DNA of 54,098 nucleotides, from the NCBI GenBank assembly GCA_018064425.1, contig JAGHVF010000040.1, positions 1-54,098 of the forward strand, given 5' to 3'. This DNA comes from Candidatus Colinaster equi. Lineage in GTDB: Bacteria; Bacillota; Clostridia; Lachnospirales; Lachnospiraceae. Shown one piece after another: positions 1-7,008 of the stretch. Within the stretch, counting starts at the first letter, position 1, and every line of letters starts with the position of its first letter. A model generated the notes under the pieces. The model worked only from the letters and a program-made list of their open reading frames with translations, did not search any database and was not told the DNA's origin. A program made the translations under genes and the position numbers.

Positions 1-55
1 GTAGAGCATCTGACTCTTAATCAGGTTGTCCAGGGTTCGAGCCCCTGAAGGCGCA
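1..55 (+). tRNA. tRNA-Lys (CUU anticodon), 5' end cut off by the window edge
   Basis: The anticodon arm reads CTGA-CTCTTAA-TCAG, which puts CTT at positions 34-36 and makes this a lysine tRNA. It is followed by a T arm (CAGGG-TTCGAGC-CCCTG) and the 3' acceptor strand AAGGCGC with discriminator A at 55. The next bases are CTA, so the CCA tail is not encoded and must be added after transcription. The 5' acceptor strand and most of the D arm lie outside the window. Confidence 0.93.
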
Positions 56-64
56 CTATGAGGG

Positions 65-108
65 CATCGATTTCGTGGACGTATGAGCCATGGGGTCGGT
101 GTTTTTTT
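65..108 (+). terminator. Rho-independent terminator of the tRNA-Lys transcript
   Basis: A 14-bp stem rich in G-U wobbles (65-78 with 88-101) closes a 9-base loop and is followed directly by seven T residues. It lies ten bases after the tRNA-Lys end, as expected for termination of a tRNA operon. Confidence 0.8.
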
Positions 109-114
109 GCGCAC

Positions 115-144
115 AAAAAAGGCAAGTGCTATTAATCACTCGCC
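115..144 (-). terminator. Rho-independent terminator after the lipoprotein operon
   Basis: Read on the minus strand, an 8-bp stem (144-137 with 128-121, one G-U pair) is followed by six T residues. It sits 20 bases past the stop of the lipoprotein at 165-857 and faces the tRNA-Lys terminator. Confidence 0.85.
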
Positions 145-164
145 TATAGTCTACATCATTTCTT

Positions 165-857
165 TTATTGCTTTATAAAAGAATCATACAATTGCTTAAA
201 ACTCTTCTTTCCGTCATCATTATCAGCATATGTAAATATAATACTTACAATATCACTATCTTTTGATTTGACGTAATACTCTTGTATAAGACTCTTTTTT
301 CCGGATGTTACGGTAGTAGATATTCTTGAATAATCATCTCCTGCAAAAGATACCGTATCAATGATCTCATCAAATTTGTACTCAATATCCGCATCGGACA
401 CCGCAGTAAGATTAGCTTTAAGTGTTGTCAAATAATCATTTGCGCTCACTTTATTACCCAAATGTTCAACTATCACAGAAACTTTGGCCAACCCGTCTTC
501 AGATTCACAATTCATCTCACAATCAACACTTCCTATGGCCTTATCCAACATTTCCTTTGAATAATTATCTGCCAACATATCCTTTGTGCCGTTTAATTCA
601 TCTGACGTCATCACACGTAACTTTGCATTTTGCGGCGAATCAAACTCAAGTTCAAGCCATTCGCTTGTATATCGAGAACCATCAACACTACCTTTCATAT
701 ATTGATTGGCATCGACATCTACAGTTGTAACCTCATACTCTTCTTGTATTGATTCACTTTCCTGTGTTACATCCTCTTTTGACTTGTTCTTATTGCAAGC
801 ACATAAAATCATCATTGTTAGCGTTACACAAAGGACAAGGTATATCTTTTTTTTCAT
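165..857 (-). CDS. Putative lipoprotein of unknown function
   Basis: This 230-residue protein begins with a lysine-rich signal peptide and a lipobox-like stretch ending L-C-A-C, with Cys21 as the likely lipidation site. It should therefore be anchored to the outer face of the cytoplasmic membrane. The mature part is acidic and hydrophilic, with an early Glu/Asp/Ser linker followed by what looks like one compact alpha/beta domain. I recognise no family with confidence. A GGAG ribosome site stands seven bases before the ATG. It is the last gene of a three-gene minus operon, 12 bases after the aldehyde dehydrogenase, and is closed by the terminator at 115-144. Nothing ties its role to its neighbours beyond co-transcription. 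Confidence 0.85.
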   Translation of the reverse strand: MKKKIYLVLCVTLTMMILCACNKNKSKEDVTQESESIQEEYEVTTVDVDANQYMKGSVDGSRYTSEWLELEFDSPQNAKLRVMTSDELNGTKDMLADNYSKEMLDKAIGSVDCEMNCESEDGLAKVSVIVEHLGNKVSANDYLTTLKANLTAVSDADIEYKFDEIIDTVSFAGDDYSRISTTVTSGKKSLIQEYYVKSKDSDIVSIIFTYADNDDGKKSFKQLYDSFIKQ

Positions 858-869
858 AATATCTCCGTT

Positions 870-2234
870 TTATCTAATTACTATCTTTGCCTTATTTACA
901 AGTTGCTCATCATATGGCGGATATCTCATTGCAATATCTGTTCCCGTACTGTTACGATATATACTCTTACAACGTGTAAACGTATCAAAAGAGTACTTTC
1001 CATGATATCTACCCATTCCGCTGGCACCAACACCGCCAAAAGGTAAATTACTATTAGCAATTTGAAGAATTGTATCGTTAACGCATCCACCGCCAAAACA
1101 CAATGTATCTTCAATTTGATGGATAATATCGTTATCTTCACTAAAAATGTAACATGCTAAAGGCGTAGGTCTGTGCTTCAATGTAAGCAACAATTCTTCC
1201 AAATCATCGTACGTGATAATAGGGAGAATCGGTCCAAATATCTCTTCTTTCATTATAGGACTTTCAAATGTAGCATCCGGAATAATTGTTGGCTCTATTT
1301 TATTCTGCTTATCATCACCACGACCACCGATAACATTGTTCTCTTTGGCTATCGCATTCATCAATCTCATATAATGATGGAGATTGATTATCTTAGGATA
1401 ACCGTCATTGGCAAACGGATCACCGATAAATTCTTTGGCATATTTCTTCAAACTCAAAATCAATTCATCTTTTACTGTCTCATGTACTACAACATAATCC
1501 GGCGCAACACAGGTCTGTCCCGCATTCATTACCTTGCCCCACATTATTCGCTTAGCTGCCAAATCAATATTGGCTGTTTTATCTACAATGCAAGGACTCT
1601 TTCCACCCAATTCAAGTGTGACAGGTATCAAATGCTCTGCTGCGGCTCGCATAACTGTTTTGCCAACTCTTTCACTACCTGTAAAGAAAAGATAATCATA
1701 TGGCTGATTTAGTATTTCATCATATGAAACAGCTTCCTCTATAACATATATATATTTTCGGTCAAAGACACTGTTCACAATATCAATAATTGCCTGAGTT
1801 GTATATGGACTGGATTTGGATGCCTTTACAATCACGCAGTTTCCACCTGCAATCGCACCTACAAGAGGGCACATGGCAAGCTGAAAAGGATAATTCCACG
1901 GCGCCATAATCAACACTGTACCATACGGGTCTTTTAATATATAACTTTTTCCCGGAAACAACTTAAGCGGAGTACGCGCTTTTTTGGGTGCCGCCCATTT
2001 TTCAAGATTCTTTATTGCAAATTTTATCTCTGAAATCACCACACTGACTTCAGTCAAATATGCCTCTTCTTTTGATTTGCCCAAATCATGCATCAATGCA
2101 TCATATATCGCCTGTTCATGCTCAACTATTGATTCAAGCAATTTGTTAAGGCTATTTTTCCTAAATGCAATATCTTTTGTTGCATTTGTGTAAAAGTATT
2201 CTTTTTGCGACTTTACAATTGCATCAAGATTCAT
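870..2234 (-). CDS. Aldehyde dehydrogenase, class 3-like (NAD(P)+ dependent)
   Basis: This cytosolic enzyme of the ALDH superfamily should oxidise an aldehyde to its acid using NAD(P)+. Visible family marks are FTGSERVGK in the cofactor-binding part, VTLELGGKSP with the general-base Glu, and NAGQTCVAPD with the catalytic Cys. The C-terminal part contains LPFGGVGASGMGRYHGK, typical of the class 3/YwdH-like branch that takes medium-chain or aromatic aldehydes. The reading frame opens at 2255, but AAGGAG at about 2240-2245 points to the ATG at 2234 (MNLDAIV), giving 454 residues. The upstream start would overlap the CapA-like gene. Substrate cannot be told from sequence alone. Confidence 0.93.
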   Translation of the reverse strand: MNLDAIVKSQKEYFYTNATKDIAFRKNSLNKLLESIVEHEQAIYDALMHDLGKSKEEAYLTEVSVVISEIKFAIKNLEKWAAPKKARTPLKLFPGKSYILKDPYGTVLIMAPWNYPFQLAMCPLVGAIAGGNCVIVKASKSSPYTTQAIIDIVNSVFDRKYIYVIEEAVSYDEILNQPYDYLFFTGSERVGKTVMRAAAEHLIPVTLELGGKSPCIVDKTANIDLAAKRIMWGKVMNAGQTCVAPDYVVVHETVKDELILSLKKYAKEFIGDPFANDGYPKIINLHHYMRLMNAIAKENNVIGGRGDDKQNKIEPTIIPDATFESPIMKEEIFGPILPIITYDDLEELLLTLKHRPTPLACYIFSEDNDIIHQIEDTLCFGGGCVNDTILQIANSNLPFGGVGASGMGRYHGKYSFDTFTRCKSIYRNSTGTDIAMRYPPYDEQLVNKAKIVIR

Positions 2235-2244
2235 TATTTTCTCC

Positions 2245-3417
2245 TTATTCTTCAATAATCTGCTGTCGTATATATTCTACTACATTAGTAAGCTTACTTC
2301 TCTTCCAAGCTTTATCTTTTTCCTTTTCCGCAATCGGACATATGATGTGAAAATCGAGTCCCTCTCCTTCCACTCGACCACTTCTCTTTGGATTCATAAA
2401 ATTCTCTTCCCACTCTTCATCTGTAGCATTAGTATACTTATCCGGATTTAGAAATATCTGCTGCCTCTTCGTATTATCAACAAACGCTTTTGCAGCGAGA
2501 GGTTCTAAAAGGTTATATTCATCCTCTTTCACATCTTCAAAAATGAGAGGTAACTCACCTTCTACGACTTTTTCATTCTCTCGGTCAATCTTGATTCCCA
2601 TCGGCTCGAAATTGAAACCTTTCGCATCGAGATTAATTTTGAGCAACACACCTTTTTGTGTATTGAACTGCACACGCTGATAATCCGTATCAAATATAAA
2701 ATTGCCAAGCGAATAGAATATTGCCTTTCCGTCAAACGTCTCATAGTTCATAGGAACATGCGGATGATGTGATACCACTATATCAGCACCCATATTTAGG
2801 TATTCAATATATCGATCTCTCGTATACGGTGAAGGTAGCGATGTAAATTCCTCTCCGCCATGAGCAACTACGATACACCAGCGACACTTCTGTTTAATAT
2901 GTGCAATTGTGTCACGTATTCTGTCCATATCACTCCAGCTAAATGAACCCGGAATATCTTCCGTGGCTTTCTTACAACCTCTCTGATATCCCACACCAAA
3001 CATTCCTATTCCTCCTGCCTCATCGAGAAATAGAGGTGTAGCCGCCTGTCCAATATTCATACCTGCACCAATCGTATATGCACCATGTCTGTCAGCCTCT
3101 CTAAGAGTATCTTCCATCCCCTTGGGGCCAACATCCATAATATGATTATTTGCAATATTCCAAATATCAGCACCTATATCTTGCAAAAATGAAGCAACCT
3201 CAGGATTCATACTATGCATAAGACTTGCAACACTGTTAGATAACAATTGCTTGTCACCATCTGACAATGCCCCTTCTACATTAGCAATTACATGATCGCC
3301 GCTATTCAAAAAATCAAGTATCTTATTTGACAATAGACCTTTATCGGTCCATTTTTTATCCATGTATTTATCAAACCCAATATCGCCTGTGAATATCAGT
3401 GATGTAGATTCCTTCAT
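2245..3417 (-). CDS. CapA/PgsA-like metallophosphoesterase-fold protein
   Basis: This 390-residue protein belongs to the CapA family (calcineurin-like fold), whose best-known members take part in poly-gamma-glutamate capsule export. The family blocks appear in order: TGDIGFD near residue 10, NVEGAL near 47, NNHIMDVGPKGM, VVAHGGEEF, SHHPHVPM and FYSLGNFIFDT. These carry the Asp, Asn and His residues expected of a metal site. No signal peptide or membrane segment is visible, so this copy is probably cytosolic. No capBC-like synthase genes lie nearby, so a capsule role is not supported here. It is first in the operon with the aldehyde dehydrogenase and lipoprotein, and AGAGGA lies 12 bases before the ATG. 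Confidence 0.87.
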   Translation of the reverse strand: MKESTSLIFTGDIGFDKYMDKKWTDKGLLSNKILDFLNSGDHVIANVEGALSDGDKQLLSNSVASLMHSMNPEVASFLQDIGADIWNIANNHIMDVGPKGMEDTLREADRHGAYTIGAGMNIGQAATPLFLDEAGGIGMFGVGYQRGCKKATEDIPGSFSWSDMDRIRDTIAHIKQKCRWCIVVAHGGEEFTSLPSPYTRDRYIEYLNMGADIVVSHHPHVPMNYETFDGKAIFYSLGNFIFDTDYQRVQFNTQKGVLLKINLDAKGFNFEPMGIKIDRENEKVVEGELPLIFEDVKEDEYNLLEPLAAKAFVDNTKRQQIFLNPDKYTNATDEEWEENFMNPKRSGRVEGEGLDFHIICPIAEKEKDKAWKRSKLTNVVEYIRQQIIEE

Positions 3418-3463
3418 ATATGTATGTATTCCTCTTTTTCATTTTCTTACTACTATTATATGT

Positions 3464-3492
3464 ATCGTAACCTTTTTCATTTTTATATGCAA
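3464..3492 (-). promoter_or_regulatory. Probable sigma-A promoter of the capA-like operon
   Basis: On the minus strand TTGCAT is followed after 17 bases by TACGAT. A second -10-like TATAAT lies a few bases further on but lacks a well-spaced -35. The site is about 50 bases upstream of the CapA-like start and back-to-back with the lipoprotein promoter. Confidence 0.5.
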
Positions 3493-3497
3493 CTTTA

Positions 3498-3527
3498 TTG
3501 GACTTTTTTCAGATTACTTCGTATACT
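3498..3527 (+). promoter_or_regulatory. Probable sigma-A promoter of the plus-strand lipoprotein
   Basis: TTGGAC (3498-3503) and TATACT (3522-3527) are separated by 18 bases. The expected start of transcription lies about 35 bases before the ATG at 3571. Confidence 0.6.
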
Positions 3528-3570
3528 ATATTGAAGTTGGATAACATATTTTTTAATGGAGGATAATATT

Positions 3571-4251
3571 ATGAAGAAAAACTTTCTTATTGTAACAGCT
3601 ATTATGGTCTGTGCTCTTGCAGGATGTGGCAAAACTGATGCCGACCTTGCTCCTGTTGAAACACAGACAGAAACAGTTTCTGAAATTACCGACGAAGTGT
3701 CTACAGAAGTAGCTACCGAAGCTGCTGTCGAGGAAACAAGCGCCGCCGTTTCTTCTGATACCAATGCTGAAGACATGAAGGCTTATGCATCAATTATTGA
3801 GACTATCCCTTCCGGAAGTGCATATGCATTTGCTCATATTTCGGAGAATGCCAATGCTCTTCTTGTTACAGATTACACATATACATATGAAGAAGATCTC
3901 ATTGCTGCAATAGACGCCACAATATATTTTCTTGATGCAGACGGCAATCCAAAGGAATATGGTAAAGTTATGAGCGACGGAACAGGCTATCCTTTATCTC
4001 TTTCCGACAATCTTTACCTTATGTACGGTGGCAATCATCATATGGCCAAGACTTTCATTGATGCCGCAAACGGTTCAATGATGACAAAGGAAGATGCTGA
4101 AGAGGTATTTGATACAGATGGTAATGCAACATATTACTACTTCTCACTTGATGAAGAATTTGAAGGTGAAGTAGAAGATAATAGCAAGCTTACTCCTTTA
4201 TATGATGAATTCCACAATGCAACAATTATTCCATTTACCGTTGTAGAATAA
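3571..4251 (+). CDS. Putative secreted lipoprotein of unknown function
   Basis: This 226-residue lipoprotein has a short signal peptide ending in the lipobox L-A-G-C, with Cys19 as the lipidated residue. A Thr/Glu/Val/Ala-rich linker follows to about residue 65, then a folded acidic region rich in Tyr and Asp. The frame can open at 3556, but that ATG lies inside the Shine-Dalgarno sequence (ATGGAGG), so 3571 is the real start. It has its own promoter and terminator and is therefore a single-gene unit. No family is recognised. It resembles the lipoprotein at 165-857 only in general build. Confidence 0.88.
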   Translation: MKKNFLIVTAIMVCALAGCGKTDADLAPVETQTETVSEITDEVSTEVATEAAVEETSAAVSSDTNAEDMKAYASIIETIPSGSAYAFAHISENANALLVTDYTYTYEEDLIAAIDATIYFLDADGNPKEYGKVMSDGTGYPLSLSDNLYLMYGGNHHMAKTFIDAANGSMMTKEDAEEVFDTDGNATYYYFSLDEEFEGEVEDNSKLTPLYDEFHNATIIPFTVVE

Positions 4252-4306
4252 CCATCTTTTCGATCATCCTTTGATGGATTAATCAAAAAATATATAGATG
4301 AATTTA

Positions 4307-4346
4307 AAGAACGACTTCGTCAGTGACTGAAGACGTTCTTTTTTTT
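4307..4346 (+). terminator. Rho-independent terminator after the lipoprotein
   Basis: Arms AAGAACG (4307-4313) and CGTTCTT (4334-4340), extended by an inner CTTC/GAAG pairing, are followed by a run of T residues to 4346. Confidence 0.88.
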
Positions 4347-4424
4347 GATAGTAAAACATCTTTTTGGTGGTTGGAATGAAACATTAATCTACTCATGCAT
4401 TCAAAGGATTATGGGAAAAATTTA

Positions 4425-4439
4425 CTTGTTATTAACAAG
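4425..4439. promoter_or_regulatory. Perfect 7-bp palindrome, possible second operator
   Basis: CTTGTTA-T-TAACAAG is a perfect inverted repeat about 40 bases upstream of the -35 of the SDR-TetR promoter. It is too AT-rich and too far from a gene end to be a terminator. It may be a regulator site, but no second copy was found. Confidence 0.35.
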
Positions 4440-4480
4440 CCGGCCGGATTTGTCATCATGGTACCTGTTCAGACAATGTA

Positions 4481-4509
4481 TTGACAGATTAAACTCAACG
4501 TGATATATT
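4481..4509 (+). promoter_or_regulatory. Sigma-A promoter of the SDR-TetR operon
   Basis: A consensus TTGACA (4481-4486) stands 17 bases before TATATT (4504-4509). This is among the strongest-looking promoters in the window. Its -10 box forms part of the left arm of the operator palindrome. Confidence 0.85.
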
Positions 4510-4537
4510 GCGGTCGTTATATATCAACCGCAATATA
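4504..4537. promoter_or_regulatory. Operator palindrome, likely bound by the adjacent TetR regulator
   Basis: The arms TATATTGCGGT (4504-4514) and ACCGCAATATA (4527-4537) are perfect 11-bp inverted repeats around a 12-base spacer. The left arm covers the -10 box and the right arm reaches the Shine-Dalgarno sequence. A repressor bound here would block RNA polymerase. Since a TetR-family gene is second in the operon, autorepression is the simplest reading. Confidence 0.75.
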
Positions 4538-4550
4538 AAGGAGTGAAATT

Positions 4551-5360
4551 ATGAATACAGTGTTAATTACAGGGGCTTCAACCGGAATCGGATATGAGTG
4601 TGCAAAGATTTTTCTGATGAACGGGTGGAATGTTGTGGCAACAATGCGAAATCCGGAAAATGCACCGGATACATTGAAACAGGAAAATGTGTTGATTACT
4701 AAAATGGATGTAACCGATAATGATAGCATTAAGAAAGCAATCCAAGAAGCAATATACAAGTTTGGACAGATTGACGTACTGGTTAATAATGCAGGATACT
4801 ATTCTATTGGCGTAGTAGAAGCAATTCCGGAGGAAGAAATCAGAAGACAAATTGAAACAAACCTACTGGGACTTATTCTTACAACGAAAGCTGTTCTTCC
4901 GTATATGAGAGAAAAGCGAAATGGTCTTATTGTTAATTTGTCGTCTGTGGCCGGTAGAACTACTGTTCCGCTTCAAAGTATTTATCATGCTACGAAATGG
5001 GGTGTTGAAGGATTTTCACAGTCACTTCAGTATGAAGTTGAAAAACTGGGAATAGATGTTGTTTTGATTGAGCCGGGAGTGATTAAAACAGATTTCTATT
5101 CAAGGTCAATGAAATACTCACAGGACGAAAAACTGACAGAATATCAGGAAACATCAAAAAAAGTGGGGCAATATCTCATTAACGGCGGAAATAATGGATC
5201 AAGTCCAAGCGATGTTGCCGAAAAAATATATAGAATAACAACGTCGCGAAAAAGAAAAATGCAATATGTTGTCGGAAAATCAACAGGAATTGTTACGATA
5301 AATAAACTCTTGCCAACTAAGATAGTAAGAACGATAATTAAGAAAACAATGATGAAATAG
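4551..5360 (+). CDS. Short-chain dehydrogenase/reductase (SDR)
   Basis: This 269-residue classical SDR should reduce or oxidise a carbonyl/alcohol substrate with NAD(P)(H). The cofactor motif TGASTGIG is at residues 7-14, the NNAG motif at 79-82, the catalytic Ser in SSVAGR near 131 and the YHATK active-site pair at Tyr145 and Lys149. The Arg at 33 after the second strand suggests NADPH preference (inference). AAAGGAG stands seven bases before the ATG. It is co-transcribed with the TetR regulator 13 bases downstream, from a promoter with an overlapping operator, so expression is probably induced by its substrate or a related small molecule. The substrate is unknown. Confidence 0.93.
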   Translation: MNTVLITGASTGIGYECAKIFLMNGWNVVATMRNPENAPDTLKQENVLITKMDVTDNDSIKKAIQEAIYKFGQIDVLVNNAGYYSIGVVEAIPEEEIRRQIETNLLGLILTTKAVLPYMREKRNGLIVNLSSVAGRTTVPLQSIYHATKWGVEGFSQSLQYEVEKLGIDVVLIEPGVIKTDFYSRSMKYSQDEKLTEYQETSKKVGQYLINGGNNGSSPSDVAEKIYRITTSRKRKMQYVVGKSTGIVTINKLLPTKIVRTIIKKTMMK

Positions 5361-5373
5361 GGAAAGGATAATT

Positions 5374-5940
5374 ATGCCACCGAAAATAACAACAAGCAGG
5401 GAAATGATTATTGAGGCCGGATATAATATTGCGGACGAAGACGGAATAGGTCAGGTGAATTGCAGAGCAATCGCAAAAAAACTCGGTTGTTCCACACAGC
5501 CGGTATTTAGCCGCTTCCCGAACATGGATGAACTTAAAGAAGAAATATTCAACTATGCCTGCAATATATTGGAAAAAAGTATAGCAGACAGGCTTGAAAG
5601 CAGTAAAGAGCATATACTTCTTGAAATATCCGTGAGTGCGCTGGCAGATTTGGCAAGAGACCACAGTAATCTATATAAACTTATTTATCTTTCGGATTTC
5701 CGAAGCGAAAAGACATTCTTGGAAGAGCGTGAAAAGTATCAAACGAACCAGCTAATTATAAAGGAACTGACTACCAGATACGGAATCGATGCCAAAAATG
5801 TAAAAGAAATATTTGAAAGAATCAGCTTGCTTGCACATGGAATTTGTACAGTAATAGCAACGACTACGATAAACTATTCAAATGAGCAGGTAATCAAAAT
5901 TATCAATGACTCGCTGAACGATGCAACCGGAAATAAATGA
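5374..5940 (+). CDS. TetR/AcrR-family transcriptional regulator
   Basis: This 188-residue regulator has an N-terminal helix-turn-helix at about residues 8-52 (IADEDGIGQVNCRAIAKKLG, then STQPVFSRFPNMDEL), the standard TetR DNA-binding layout. The C-terminal helical part would bind a ligand and dimerise, and shows no closer family signature. GGAAAGG provides the ribosome site. It follows the SDR gene by 13 bases and very probably represses its own operon through the 34-base palindrome at 4504-4537. It might also act on the methyltransferase promoter, although the palindrome there has a different sequence. Confidence 0.9.
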   Translation: MPPKITTSREMIIEAGYNIADEDGIGQVNCRAIAKKLGCSTQPVFSRFPNMDELKEEIFNYACNILEKSIADRLESSKEHILLEISVSALADLARDHSNLYKLIYLSDFRSEKTFLEEREKYQTNQLIIKELTTRYGIDAKNVKEIFERISLLAHGICTVIATTTINYSNEQVIKIINDSLNDATGNK

Positions 5941-5945
5941 AAATG

Positions 5946-5967
5946 TGCCATGATTTGTTTCATGGCA
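5946..5967. promoter_or_regulatory. Perfect palindrome overlapping the methyltransferase promoter
   Basis: TGCCATGA (5946-5953) and TCATGGCA (5960-5967) form a perfect 8-bp inverted repeat. No T run follows on either strand, so a terminator is unlikely. It covers the -35 box of the promoter at 5955-5983, which fits an operator. Its half-site differs from the SDR operator, so it may answer to another regulator. Confidence 0.5.
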
Positions 5968-5983
5968 TGAAAAGAAATATATT
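5955..5983 (+). promoter_or_regulatory. Probable promoter of the methyltransferase gene
   Basis: TTGTTT (5955-5960) and TATATT (5978-5983) are separated by 17 bases. The start codon is about 55 bases further on. The -35 box lies in the palindrome at 5946-5967. Confidence 0.55.
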
Positions 5984-6037
5984 CGACTATAAAAGCAAAA
6001 TTTGGTATTCCGATTTTATAAGCTAAGGAGAACTCTT

Positions 6038-6790
6038 ATGAGTATAGAAGCAACAAAAACAAGCTTTGAAGAAAGTTTTAAGGAAACAACATTTTATAAT
6101 AAGCAGACTCAGGATGAAAACCATTTGAGAGCCATCTTGAAATGTGTTGAAATAAAGCCCCAAATGAAGGTTTTGGATCTGGGATGTGGAAGTGGATATT
6201 TGACTTTTCCAATTGCAAAAGAAAATCCTGAAGCAACGATAATAGGCTTGGATATCGTTACAAAGACTCTGGAAAGTAATACAGCAAAAGCTGAAACGGA
6301 CGGCTTGAGCAATCTTGAATTTAGAACATATGATGGAAATATATTTCCTTTTGAAGATGCAACATTTGATCTTATTGTTACCAGATATGCACTTCACCAT
6401 TTTCCCAATATTAAGCAAAGTATGAATGAAGTAGCAAGAGTATTAAAGCCAACGGGAAGATTGTTTATTTCAGATCCCAGACCAAATGATTGCGATATAT
6501 CAAGATTTGTTGATGATTATATGCAGCTAAAAAAGGACGGACACATAAAATTCTATACAAAAAATGAATGGATGGAAATATGTGGTGAATGTGGACTTTC
6601 CGTAATGCAATCTTTTGATTCACAAATTCGTTTCCCAAAGAAAAAGGATACAGCGGTTGGATTTGAGGAAGTAATAAGTAGACATGACAAAATGATTGTT
6701 GATAGCTATGACTTATATGAGACCAAAGATGAAATATGGGTGACGGAACAAGTAAATAATATTCTTTTTTGTAAGGATATAAAAGATTGA
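6038..6790 (+). CDS. Class I SAM-dependent methyltransferase (UbiE/type 11-like)
   Basis: This 250-residue protein carries the SAM-binding motif VLDLGCGSG at residues 45-53, an acidic residue at the end of the second strand (IIGLDI), the post-II block FDLIVTRYALHHF and a motif III-like VLKPTGRLFISDP. This is the layout of methyltransferase type 11 enzymes. The substrate cannot be assigned. The frame can open with TTG at 6002, but AAGGAG at 6026-6031 fixes the ATG at 6038. The gene has its own promoter and ends 60 bases before a two-way terminator. It is the last plus-strand gene of the 3571-6790 block. Confidence 0.92.
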   Translation: MSIEATKTSFEESFKETTFYNKQTQDENHLRAILKCVEIKPQMKVLDLGCGSGYLTFPIAKENPEATIIGLDIVTKTLESNTAKAETDGLSNLEFRTYDGNIFPFEDATFDLIVTRYALHHFPNIKQSMNEVARVLKPTGRLFISDPRPNDCDISRFVDDYMQLKKDGHIKFYTKNEWMEICGECGLSVMQSFDSQIRFPKKKDTAVGFEEVISRHDKMIVDSYDLYETKDEIWVTEQVNNILFCKDIKD

Positions 6791-6819
6791 GCAATTGAAG
6801 AAAAGCTTAAAATCCGCCC

Positions 6820-6849
6820 TCACTACGTTCGGGACGTATCGGCCGCGCG
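6820..6849 (+). repeat. Partial inverted copy of tRNA-Pro (anticodon arm to T-stem)
   Basis: On the plus strand the 16-base anticodon arm CTACGTTCGGGACGTA of the neighbouring minus-strand tRNA-Pro recurs exactly, followed by TCGGCCGCGCG against GAGGCCGCGTG in the tRNA. The likeness covers about 30 bases and includes the CGG anticodon. The acceptor stem, D arm and most of the T arm are missing, so it cannot be a working tRNA. Confidence 0.75.
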
Positions 6850-6851
6850 AT

Positions 6852-6885
6852 AAAAAAAAGAGATGCATACTGCATCTCTTTTTTT
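6852..6885. terminator. Two-way Rho-independent terminator
   Basis: An A run leads into the stem AGAGATGCA/TGCATCTCT (loop TAC), which ends in a T run. The structure can stop the methyltransferase transcript from the left and the tRNA-Pro transcript from the right. Confidence 0.92.
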
Positions 6886-6893
6886 ACCTTTAA

Positions 6894-6967
<74 letters not shown>

Positions 6968-6979
6968 TAGCCACGAACT

Positions 6980-7008
6980 ATAATAATACATTTCCATATT
7001 AAAATCAA
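6980..7008 (-). promoter_or_regulatory. Promoter of tRNA-Pro
   Basis: On the minus strand TTGATT and TATTAT are 17 bases apart. Transcription would start about six bases before the mature tRNA 5' end. The -35 box overlaps the stop-codon region of the radical SAM gene. Confidence 0.7.

Noticed and set aside
1173-1712. 179-residue plus-strand frame inside the aldehyde dehydrogenase
   Set aside because: It is a shadow of the dehydrogenase frame, has no ribosome site and encodes a low-complexity, unlikely protein.
5946-5967. Palindrome after the TetR gene as its terminator
   Set aside because: No T run follows on either strand and it overlaps a well-spaced promoter, so an operator is more likely.
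3571-6790. Plus-strand block as a prophage or transposon
   Set aside because: No integrase, transposase, terminal repeats or phage genes are seen; only the tRNA-Pro fragment hints at mobility.
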